DNA from: Flavobacteriales bacterium
GTDB taxonomy: Bacteria; Bacteroidota; Bacteroidia; UBA10329
DNA length: 64,000 nt
Assembly (NCBI GenBank): GCA_021741155.1
Contig: JAIOYP010000016.1
Location: 1 to 64,000 of the forward strand
Direction of reading: 5' to 3'
The notes beneath the pieces were generated by a model. The model was not told the origin of the DNA. It made no database searches and saw only the letters and a program-made list of their open reading frames with translations. Below, in pieces: positions 11,220 through 19,100 of the stretch; positions within the stretch are counted from its first letter, which is position 1; each line of letters starts with the position of its first letter. The position numbers and the translations under genes are program-made.

Positions 11220-11471
11220 TTAGGCTTTAGAAAGTTCAAACTCAAAACTCTCCATAATCTGGTTAGCCAGTAATTCCTTGCACGCCTTTTCTACCTTTTC
11301 TTTTGCAGAAGCCTCGTTCTCTGCCTCAACCTCCAACGAAATGTGTTTTCCAATCCGAACGTTTCCAATTTCTGGTAGTCCGAGATTCTTCATACTAGAA
11401 CTAACAGCCTTGCCCTGTGGGTCAAGTAGTTCTTTTTTGGGCATTACATCAATCTCAGCTTTGAACTTCAT
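11220..11471 (-). CDS. purS: Phosphoribosylformylglycinamidine synthase subunit PurS
   Basis: Small (83-residue) subunit of the three-part FGAM synthase (PurS-PurQ-PurL) in purine synthesis. The sequence has the family pattern: KFKAEIDVMPKKELLDPQGKA, then a glycine-rich turn, NVRIGKHISLEVEAEN, and a C-terminal helix ending NQIMESFEFEL. The ATG overlaps the end of pssA by 4 nt (ATGA), so translation is coupled. Pairing purS with a phospholipid gene is unusual, and purQ and purL are not nearby. Bacteroidota often carry one long PurL, so a stand-alone PurS here implies a split enzyme elsewhere in the genome. Confidence 0.88.
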   Translation of the reverse strand: MKFKAEIDVMPKKELLDPQGKAVSSSMKNLGLPEIGNVRIGKHISLEVEAENEASAKEKVEKACKELLANQIMESFEFELSKA

Positions 11472-12205
11472 TTTTTTGAAAGAAATAGGTTGTTGATAAT
11501 GGAAATTATGATGTACAAAGATAGGACGATAGGAATGGCAACCGGGCGTAGAATTATTAACAGAACCACGGAAATTATCAAGAATACAAATCGTGCCTCA
11601 TTTCCTTTCCATCCAAAACTCTTGAATTTCATTGCTAAAAGTGGAATGTCAGAAACCATTAATGCGGATAGACCAACGGAGGAGCTAATGATAAACGCTT
11701 GACTGGTAATTATGGATTCTAAATCCCAACTCAACTCAAACGGCATGAAGGCTATAATAAGTGGAATGGAAATAATCCAAAGCGCACTTGCTGGTGTTGG
11801 AACCCCTCGAAAGCTATCGGATTGGCGTGTATCAACATTGAATTTTGCCAATCGCAACGCGGAAAAAACAGGAATCGCAAGCGGAATAAGCAACAACGGA
11901 TTTTGAAAAAAGGCTTGAACTCCGTTCAGAGATTGAATGCCTCCCGTAAGATAGTGCAGGAGCATTAGTCCTGGAACAACACCAAACGTTACCATATCGG
12001 CCAACGAATCTAATTCTGCGCCAATGGGCGATGAAACCTTCAGCAGTCTAGCCGCAAATCCATCGAAAAAATCAAAAACGGCAGCGGCTATTACAAGGTA
12101 AGCGGTTGTAAGTGGGTCGCCCAATCCAACGGAAACAATCGCCAAGCAACCACAAAGCAGATTTAAGCAGGTGATGAAGTTTGGAACGTGTTTAATCGGA
12201 TTCAT
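11468..12205 (-). CDS. pssA: CDP-diacylglycerol-serine O-phosphatidyltransferase
   Basis: Membrane enzyme (245 residues) that makes phosphatidylserine from CDP-diacylglycerol and serine, the precursor of phosphatidylethanolamine. The CDP-alcohol phosphatidyltransferase motif is complete: DFFDGFAARLLKV followed by GAELDSLADM, giving the D-G-A-R-G-D-D pattern at about residues 45-72. The opening HVPNFITCLNLLCGCLAI is typical of PssA rather than PgsA. Six or seven membrane helices are predicted. It overlaps purS by 4 nt and is divergent from the TPR gene at 12317. A close variant of the -7 box (TACCTTCG) precedes the ATG. Confidence 0.9.
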   Translation of the reverse strand: MNPIKHVPNFITCLNLLCGCLAIVSVGLGDPLTTAYLVIAAAVFDFFDGFAARLLKVSSPIGAELDSLADMVTFGVVPGLMLLHYLTGGIQSLNGVQAFFQNPLLLIPLAIPVFSALRLAKFNVDTRQSDSFRGVPTPASALWIISIPLIIAFMPFELSWDLESIITSQAFIISSSVGLSALMVSDIPLLAMKFKSFGWKGNEARFVFLIISVVLLIILRPVAIPIVLSLYIIISIINNLFLSKK

Positions 12206-12316
12206 TTGCCGAAGGTAAGAAAGGCGTTAATATACATTTTGGGACAGTTCAGAAAAATTGAACACTAAACCTGTAACCTTTATGCTATGCGAGCATAGAA
12301 GCATTCTGAAATCGGA

Positions 12317-13279
12317 ATGAATAAGAACATCGAAAAATTAGAACGTTCTCTTGAGCAATCGGAGAATGATGCCGAACGGCTGGAGGTGCTTTTAGCCCTC
12401 TTGCTGGCGCATAAGGACGATGATTTTGTTGAAGGATGGAAGTTCGGTACAGAAGCACTTGAGCTGGCAAAATTGCTCAAGAATCGAAATTCAGTGGCAA
12501 GCGCGCACGAAGGCTTGGCCAACGTTCTGTGGAAATTGGCAGAATATTCTCAGAGTGTGGAGCATTTTGAAGAAGCTCTTGATAGGTACCTCGGTCTTGG
12601 CGACCTCTACGCAGTGGCCCGCTGCTATTGTGGAATGGGAATTATTTCAGGCACATTGCAAGAGTACCGCACCGCCTTGGAGTATTTTGAAGATGGACTT
12701 TCTGCCAGTAGGCGTGTCGATAGACATCAGCTGGCGGCAACCATTACAGGTAATATTGGGCACGTATATTTCAATTTGGGCAGGTATAAAGACGCAATGG
12801 ACTGTTTTCAGCATGGATTGGATTTCTATGAGGAAATAAACGAAACTCAAGGAGCTGCAAACATGCTTGGTGGTATGGCTGGAGTTTATGTCTATCAAGG
12901 TGAATATGATAAAGGGATGGAACTCGTTCGGAGGTCTCTGGAAATCCATAAAACAGCCAACCACCGAAGAGGAATAGCCGTTTCCATGCTGAATATTGGT
13001 AGCACTTTCCATCGTATGGGGAAATTGGACAAGGCCAAAATTGAGATGAAAGGAGCACTTAATTATTGTCGCTCCATTAACTTGAAAATGATGGAGTATG
13101 AGGTTCTCAAGAATTTGAGCGAAGTGTGTTCTGACCTGAAGCAAGAGGAGGAAGCGTCAGAGTACCTACGTTTATATATGGACGGACAGAAAGAAGAAAA
13201 GGCGATGTCGGTCAAGCGGAAGAACGAACAGTTCAAACAGCGTCAGCTGATTCGCGAAATGCAGAACGAGAAGAAATAA
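12317..13279 (+). CDS. TPR-repeat protein
   Basis: A 320-residue protein, probably cytoplasmic because no signal peptide is seen. Residues 40-260 are five or six tetratricopeptide repeats of the 40-residue type (for example QLAATITGNIGHVYFNLGRY and NMLGGMAGVYVYQGEYDKGM). Charged helices with coiled-coil character end it (KRKNEQFKQRQLI). The same layout forms the sensing part of many Bacteroidota regulators, where it is followed by a kinase, cyclase or LuxR domain. Here none follows, and the reading frame stops cleanly 25 nt before a MITE. It may be a stand-alone adaptor or a shortened regulator. Confidence 0.7.
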   Translation: MNKNIEKLERSLEQSENDAERLEVLLALLLAHKDDDFVEGWKFGTEALELAKLLKNRNSVASAHEGLANVLWKLAEYSQSVEHFEEALDRYLGLGDLYAVARCYCGMGIISGTLQEYRTALEYFEDGLSASRRVDRHQLAATITGNIGHVYFNLGRYKDAMDCFQHGLDFYEEINETQGAANMLGGMAGVYVYQGEYDKGMELVRRSLEIHKTANHRRGIAVSMLNIGSTFHRMGKLDKAKIEMKGALNYCRSINLKMMEYEVLKNLSEVCSDLKQEEEASEYLRLYMDGQKEEKAMSVKRKNEQFKQRQLIREMQNEKK

Positions 13280-13294
13280 AGGAGCGAATCAATT

Positions 13295-13304
13295 GCGATT
13301 CACC
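13295..13304. repeat. Left target-site duplication of MITE-A
   Basis: GCGATTCACC, identical to 13532-13541 in direct orientation on the other side of the element. The right copy spans the stop codon of the acyltransferase gene. Confidence 0.75.
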
Positions 13305-13531
13305 TAGGGCAAACGCATTTAACTTTTATGCTTGAGATTATTCATGCCCAAATATGAGGGACAAACATGGCATAGCCACAACTTGTTCCGACCATCGGGA
13401 GAAACACAGAATGGACACAGAAAATTTTGTCTTTCTCAGTGAAAATCTCCGTGAATTCTGTGTCTCTGTGGCTAGAAAAATGTCTCTTCATAAGGCTGAC
13501 GGTCATGTTATTTTTAAATACGTTTGCCCTA
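13305..13531. mobile_element. MITE-A: 227-bp non-autonomous element with 18-nt terminal inverted repeats
   Basis: The left end TAGGGCAAACGCATTTAA (13305-13322) and the right end TTAAATACGTTTGCCCTA (13514-13531) are inverted copies with one mismatch in 18. A perfect 10-bp direct repeat flanks them. Inside lies an imperfect palindrome with words AGCCACA on the left and TCTGTGTCTCTGTGGCTAG on the right. No coding frame with family resemblance is inside, so it depends on a transposase elsewhere. It sits between the convergent TPR and acyltransferase genes. MITE-B at 14704 has the same end sequence and the same inner palindrome word. Confidence 0.75.
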
Positions 13532-13541
13532 GCGATTCACC
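13532..13541. repeat. Right target-site duplication of MITE-A
   Basis: GCGATTCACC, a perfect 10-bp direct repeat of 13295-13304. It includes the TGA stop (minus strand) of the acyltransferase gene, so the insertion left that reading frame intact. Confidence 0.75.
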
Positions 13542-14688
13542 CTCTTTCTGTGTAAAAATTCCGCTTTAAACCTAGAATGGGTTTCTCAAAGTAATGCCAG
13601 CTAAGTGCCGCAAACGGAGCAATTATCGCGAAAGCCAATAGAGGCTTTAGGATAAGAAAGGCCCAAATATTCTCATCAAGTTCGGTAAGGAGCAGAACAC
13701 GCTGCCCAATCAGTAGTCCAATTTCATGGAAGCAAAACAATCCATAGCTGATTACTCCCAAGTAGGTTATTGTCTTCAACCGCCCGAATTTAAAAAAACT
13801 GTTGTCGCAAAAATTTTGTTCAAAAATGAAGAAGGAGAGGATTAACGCGTAGAACATCTTTTCAAGGATGAGATTCACGTAACCGGGCAAAATCTGATTG
13901 TTGAAAACGGATCCGTAAACCAACAGCGAGCAGCTAAACAGCATATAAATGCCGATTATGCTTCCTTTTTTCAGTGTTTTTAAAGTTTCAAATCCCCAAT
14001 TTCGGTTGAAGGAGATGAATGCGAAGACAGCTCCGAGGCAAATGTCTCCAAGTAAAAAGAGCGTGTGAAACCACAGATTAATATCTGTTTCAAAAAGTTT
14101 TACGGTTGTGATGGCAAACACACTAAGAAGTAATCCGAATAGCCACTTTTCATTTTTCCGGAAGATGATTAATAGAAACGGCCAGAAAATGTAAAACTGT
14201 TCTTCTACAGAAACGCTCCAGAGTACGCTGATGATGGGCGAGTGCGTCCAGCCGTGTTCTATAAGGAAGAAGTTGCCAACGAAAAGGATGAAATACCACG
14301 GGTTTCCAATCTCTTTGTAAGGTTCTCCAATAAGTTCCATTCCCAGCGGAACAAGCACAAAACCGATGAAAAGAACGAGGAAATAGAGCGGCCAAATGCG
14401 TAAAGCTCGTCTTATATAATAGAGCCACGGCTTAAACATTCCGGCATGTTGCCGCTCCTCCAAAATGACCCACGTATTGATGTAACTCGATAGCACAAAC
14501 GCAAAGCTGAATCCCGTTTTGCCAAAAATGTAAACGTAGTTTTTGACCCAACCATACACCCCAGATTGCTGAATGTAGGCACTGTCGGTATCCAAGGCGT
14601 GGCCTAAGAAAATGAACAGAAAAGCAATGAAACGCAGCGCATCTAGGTTCTTGAAGAATACTTTTTGCGCTGTTGAATGTTCGACCAT
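13537..14688 (-). CDS. Acyltransferase family 3 membrane protein (OafA/YrhL type)
   Basis: A 383-residue protein with about ten membrane helices that belongs to the acyltransferase-3 family, which moves acyl groups onto sugars of surface polysaccharides or peptidoglycan. The family start LDALRFIAFLFIFLGHALD (residues 15-33) contains the R and H expected at the active site. FILFVGNFFLIEHGW and LWSVSVEEQFYIFWPFLL follow, the latter being the SxxxEEQFY motif. No SGNH domain is attached. A MITE sits directly beyond each end of the gene. The substrate is unknown. Confidence 0.85.
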   Translation of the reverse strand: MVEHSTAQKVFFKNLDALRFIAFLFIFLGHALDTDSAYIQQSGVYGWVKNYVYIFGKTGFSFAFVLSSYINTWVILEERQHAGMFKPWLYYIRRALRIWPLYFLVLFIGFVLVPLGMELIGEPYKEIGNPWYFILFVGNFFLIEHGWTHSPIISVLWSVSVEEQFYIFWPFLLIIFRKNEKWLFGLLLSVFAITTVKLFETDINLWFHTLFLLGDICLGAVFAFISFNRNWGFETLKTLKKGSIIGIYMLFSCSLLVYGSVFNNQILPGYVNLILEKMFYALILSFFIFEQNFCDNSFFKFGRLKTITYLGVISYGLFCFHEIGLLIGQRVLLLTELDENIWAFLILKPLLAFAIIAPFAALSWHYFEKPILGLKRNFYTERG

Positions 14689-14693
14689 CGGGA

Positions 14694-14703
14694 CTAATTT
14701 ACA
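14694..14703. repeat. Left target-site duplication of MITE-B
   Basis: CTAATTTACA. It matches TCAATTTACA at 14873-14882 at 8 of 10 positions, in direct orientation. Confidence 0.55.
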
Positions 14704-14872
14704 TAGGGCAATCGGGTCTTGTTACTAAACACGTTGAAAAACATTTTTTTAGCCACAGATACACGGTTTATCACGGATTTTCACAGATAAAAAGAAGTCC
14801 ATCAGAGAAATCAGTGAAAATCCGTGTATCTGTGGCTATTTCATTTCAATTATTCAAGAGCTGATTGCTCTA
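14704..14872. mobile_element. MITE-B: 169-bp element of the same family as MITE-A
   Basis: The left end TAGGGCAATCGGGTCTTG (14704-14721) pairs with the right end (14855-14872) at 15 of 18 positions. It shares TAGGGCAA and the following CG with the ends of MITE-A. Inside are perfect 17-nt inverted arms, TAGCCACAGATACACGG (14750-14766) and CCGTGTATCTGTGGCTA (14822-14838), plus a second complementary pair CGGATTTTCAC/GTGAAAATCCG. Flanking 10-mers match 8 of 10. It fills most of the spacer upstream of the acyltransferase start at 14688. The remaining spacer to 15008 holds no gene; a 10-nt palindrome GTTCGCGAAC abuts the next ATG. Confidence 0.65.
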
Positions 14873-14882
14873 TCAATTTACA
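14873..14882. repeat. Right target-site duplication of MITE-B
   Basis: TCAATTTACA, a direct repeat of 14694-14703 with two mismatches. The duplication length, 10 bp, is the same as for MITE-A. Confidence 0.55.
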
Positions 14883-15008
14883 TCTTCGATTAATGTCGTT
14901 CAAAGCTAAGAACTACCTTCGACACAATTTTCAGATTAGGTTTCCGTTCGCGGTGTCGAAATCCGCGTGGAAAATCATTTTTGATAACTTTAAGACCTGT
15001 TCGCGAAC

Positions 15009-16121
15009 ATGACCAAAAAGCTCTTACTATTTCTCCTCATCACCAGCTCATTCCTATTTGGAACAGATGCGTTGGCACAAGCTCCAAAGTACAGTAACGA
15101 ATTTTTATCAATTGGTGTTGGAGCACGCGGTATGGGACTTGGAAACTCGCTGGTTGCTAGCGTAAATGATGTAACGGGTGGCTATTGGAATCCAGCAGCA
15201 TTGCCTTTGGCTCAGCAAAAATGGCAGGTTTCTCTTATGCACTCCGAGTATTTTGCAGGTATTGCCAAGTACGATTATGCAGCAGTTTCTGCTCCTATTG
15301 TTGATGATCACACCCAAGCTTCGTTCAGTTTTATCCGATTTGGGGTTGATGATATTCCAAATACGACACAATTGATTGATGATGAAGGCAACATCGATTA
15401 TGATAAAGTAACGGCATTTACCGCTGCAGATTATGCTTTCCTTATCAGCATCGGAAGAAGCAGTGCGAAAATCCCAGGTTTGCGTTATGGAGGAACAGTT
15501 AAGGTGGTGTACCGGCATGTAGGCAAGTTTGCACATTCATGGGGATTCGGTCTTGATGGAGGGGTGCAGTACGACTACAGGAAATGGAAATTTGGTTTGA
15601 TGGCGCGTGACGTGACCTCAACATTCAATGCTTGGAATTTTACCTTGGATGATAAGACCAAGGAGGTGTGGCTGCAAACAGGTAACGAAATTCCAAAGAA
15701 CTCTTTGGAGGTGACGCTGCCAAAATTGATTCTAGCAGCAGGAAGACGCTTCGATATCTACAAGAAATTTGGTGTTTATGCTGAGTTTAACTTCGATTTT
15801 ACGTTTGATGGAAAGCGTTCGGTGCTTATTAAAGGCGACCCAATCAGTATTGAACCACATGCTGGTATCGAGGTGTTCTATTCCGATTTCGTATTTCTCC
15901 GTTTCGGTGTAACTAACATTCAGGATTACACAGATGATGACGGCAAAAAGGTATGGACATGGCAGCCGAACGTTGGAGTTGGCGTGCGTATCAAAGATTT
16001 CTACATTGACTATGCGCTCACCGATGTAGGCAACCAATCAGTAGCCTTGTTCAGTAACGTATTTTCCTTGCGGGCAGACATTCACAAGGATATGTTTAAG
16101 AAGAAACCGAAGACCGAATGA
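15009..16121 (+). CDS. porV2: PorV/PorQ-family outer-membrane protein (PorV2-like)
   Basis: A 370-residue barrel protein with a signal peptide (residues 1-24, ending DALAQ). It has the family opening GVGARGMGLGNSLVASVNDVTGGYWNPAAL, in which a glycine-rich turn is followed by the YWNPA motif. The rest alternates strands typical of FadL-like barrels. In the T9SS, PorV shuttles cargo from the translocon to the PorU sortase. This sequence is shorter than and unlike classical PorV, and it sits directly before a C25 peptidase with a 4-nt overlap (ATGA), so PorV2 is the better name. GTTCGCGAAC lies immediately before the ATG. Confidence 0.75.
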   Translation: MTKKLLLFLLITSSFLFGTDALAQAPKYSNEFLSIGVGARGMGLGNSLVASVNDVTGGYWNPAALPLAQQKWQVSLMHSEYFAGIAKYDYAAVSAPIVDDHTQASFSFIRFGVDDIPNTTQLIDDEGNIDYDKVTAFTAADYAFLISIGRSSAKIPGLRYGGTVKVVYRHVGKFAHSWGFGLDGGVQYDYRKWKFGLMARDVTSTFNAWNFTLDDKTKEVWLQTGNEIPKNSLEVTLPKLILAAGRRFDIYKKFGVYAEFNFDFTFDGKRSVLIKGDPISIEPHAGIEVFYSDFVFLRFGVTNIQDYTDDDGKKVWTWQPNVGVGVRIKDFYIDYALTDVGNQSVALFSNVFSLRADIHKDMFKKKPKTE

Positions 16122-19100
16122 GGAAACTTTTACTGATAGCTTTCTTGCTTCAGTCTGCGTTGACCTTCGCTCAGCCTTATGGCAACGAGTGGGTCGATGC
16201 CTCTCAACCTCATTTTCAGTTCAACATACATAAAGAAGGAATTTACCGCATCAGTTATCAGGTGCTAGATAATGCGTTGGCGCAGCAAGGCTTCAACCTC
16301 AATTCCATCGACCCTCGCAACATACAGCTATTTGCCCGTGGCGAACAGCAATTTATTTACCTCGGTGGTGAGGCCGATGGTGTTTTTGACCCGAACGATT
16401 TTATTGAGTTTTATGCCCGTGGCAACGATGGCGTGTTTGATGATGGCGTCTATTTCGATAATCCGCTGAACAATGCCAATCCTTATTACAGCCTTATTAA
16501 TGATACCATCCGGTATTTTTTAACGTGGAATAACTCCACAAATAATGCAAGGATGGCATGGGAAACCGATGTCAATTTTAGTGCGTTCACGGCATCAACT
16601 TACATTATTCGTGATGAAATTAAAGAGCTTCACAACAATTATTTCTACGGACAAACCTTCAACCAGACCAATAGCACCAGTCCAATTTACGATGGTGGTG
16701 AGGGGTTTTACGGATATTATTTCGACCCCGGATTCATAGATTCCTTCTGGAACCTATCTACAGCCTACCGCTATTCTCAGGGACCTGACGCAGAGGTGGA
16801 GATAAGTGTGGTAGGCAATAGTTATGACAATAAGAACCTGCATATTCAGGGGCCATCCATCAATTTTGATGCGGTGATAGATCAGCGCAATGGCTATCGC
16901 TACAACTTCACGATTCCCACAGCTTCGCTGGATGCGAACACGTCTAATTTCACGTTTACCATAAATAATCCGGTTACCCCCGGTGGTTATCAGGCCATTG
17001 TAGGCTATGTGAAAGTGCGCTACCCACAGACGCCCAACATCAGCAATGGAACTGCTGCCAAGTTTCTGGTGGGCAACAATCCAAATTATCCGGGTCAGAA
17101 TAAAAGTCGTGTGCAGTTGGCTGGCTACGCCCAAAGCACTCCGCGTTTGTATGATTTGACAAATCATCGGATTCTTCCTGTGGGTGGTGCTCCGGGCAGT
17201 TACGAGTTTCTTGTTCCTGATAATGGAAGTTTAAAGGAGTGCTACATCACCAGCGAGGCAAGCATCAGCGCCAATGCCATCACAATTTTGAAGCCTGCCG
17301 GACCGAATGGCTCGGTCTATTTTACGGATTTCAATGCCCTCGACCCAAGCACAGACTATTTCGCCATTGGGCCGTCTTCCTTTTACAACGTGGTTCAGCA
17401 ATATGCTTCTTATCGAAACAGTTCTGGTCATAACGCCATTGGCATTGATGTGGAGGAACTTTACAATCAGTTCGGTTGGGGCATCAACAAACATCCACTC
17501 GCTATCCGCAAGTTTGCCGCGTGGGCATTAGGAAAACTAACAGCTCCCAAGCACATCTTCCTTATTGGTAAGACCGTTCGTTCCCACTCAGGAAGAACGG
17601 ATCCTGCTCTTTTTTCACAGATACTGGTGCCCACGTTCGGTTATCCGCCAAGCGATAACATGATTACTTCTTACTTAGGCACGGGCACCTACCTCGAAGA
17701 AACGGGAATTCCCATTGGTAGACTGGCTGCACAAACACCACAACAGGTGACGGAATACATGCAGAAAGTGCAGGAATATGAGGCGTTAGGAAATGAATTC
17801 TGGATGAAGCGTGGAATTCATCTCTCGGGTGGTACGGCTGGCCCTCAGTTGTTACAGATTCGTGCATTCATGGATTCATACAAATACATTTTTGAGGACA
17901 CGCTTCTTGGCGGGAACATTCAAACTTTTCAGAAGACCAGTTCGCAACTGTTCCAGTCCACGCAGGTAGATTCCATCAGAAATCTGGTAAACAACGGTGT
18001 TCAGTTCATCAACTTTATTGGACACGGTTCTTCGGTAGGGTTTGATGTAAGCATCGATTATCCTTCCCTTTTTAATAATAACAATGGTAAATACCCAGTA
18101 ATGATGGCCAATTCGTGCTACGCGGGGGATATTCACCAACCACTAGGCGTGCCTTCTTCTATTTCGGAGCAGTGGGTATTGGAGCCTCAACGAGGGGCAA
18201 TGGCTTTTCTCTCAACGGTTGGGCCAGGAAACCTATTCTATCTGAACAGCTACTGCACCAATTTCTATCACAGTCTCAGTCATTTTGAATACAACAATAC
18301 AATCGGTTGGCAGATAAAACGTGCCATTCGAGAGAATGCACAGCCGTTTAATTACGTGACACGTCTGCATAATTTGGAGTACACGCTGCATGGTGATCCC
18401 GGTATCAACATCACAAAGAGGCCAGATCCAGACCTGATGGTGAACCAGCAAAGTATTTGGTTTGAACCGCAAGAGATTACCACCGAAATGGCCACGTTTG
18501 AGATGAACATCAAGATTACCAATCTGGGTGCGGCATTCACAGACTCATTCTTTGTTCAAATCGCAAGACAGCTACCTACGGGGCAGATTGATACTACGTT
18601 GACGATTATTCATCCGCCCGTCTATTATTTGGATACCCTCACGGTCTTTGTTCCAGTCAATCTTGTAGATGGTTTGGGAATTAATAAGCTCTGTGTTTCC
18701 TTGAATGACCCCGTTAATAATAACGTTGGAGAGGTAAACTTCTCAAACAACTTCACGTGTGTAGATGTGAATGTCCTTTCTCCCGATCTCGTTCCTATTT
18801 GGCCATACAAGTTTGCCGTCATTCCCGATCAGGGACCAACCTTGAAATGCTCAACAGGTAACCCATTTGCGCCCGTCAAAACCTACCGAATTGAGTTGGA
18901 TACAACTGATTTGTTCAATAGCCCATTAAAGCAATTCACCACCATCACGCAGGGCGGAGGCGTGGTTAATTGGACTCCAAGCTTGCTGGCCAACATGCCT
19001 GATAGCACGGTCTATTTTTGGCGAGCCAGTGTTGATTCGGCCACCTATGGCTTTTACAAATGGCGCGAAACCTCGTTTCAATACATCATCGACAAATATG

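Noticed and set aside
13354-13569. Open frame across MITE-A and the acyltransferase 3' end
   Set aside because: It crosses the MITE terminal repeat and target duplication and has no protein similarity.
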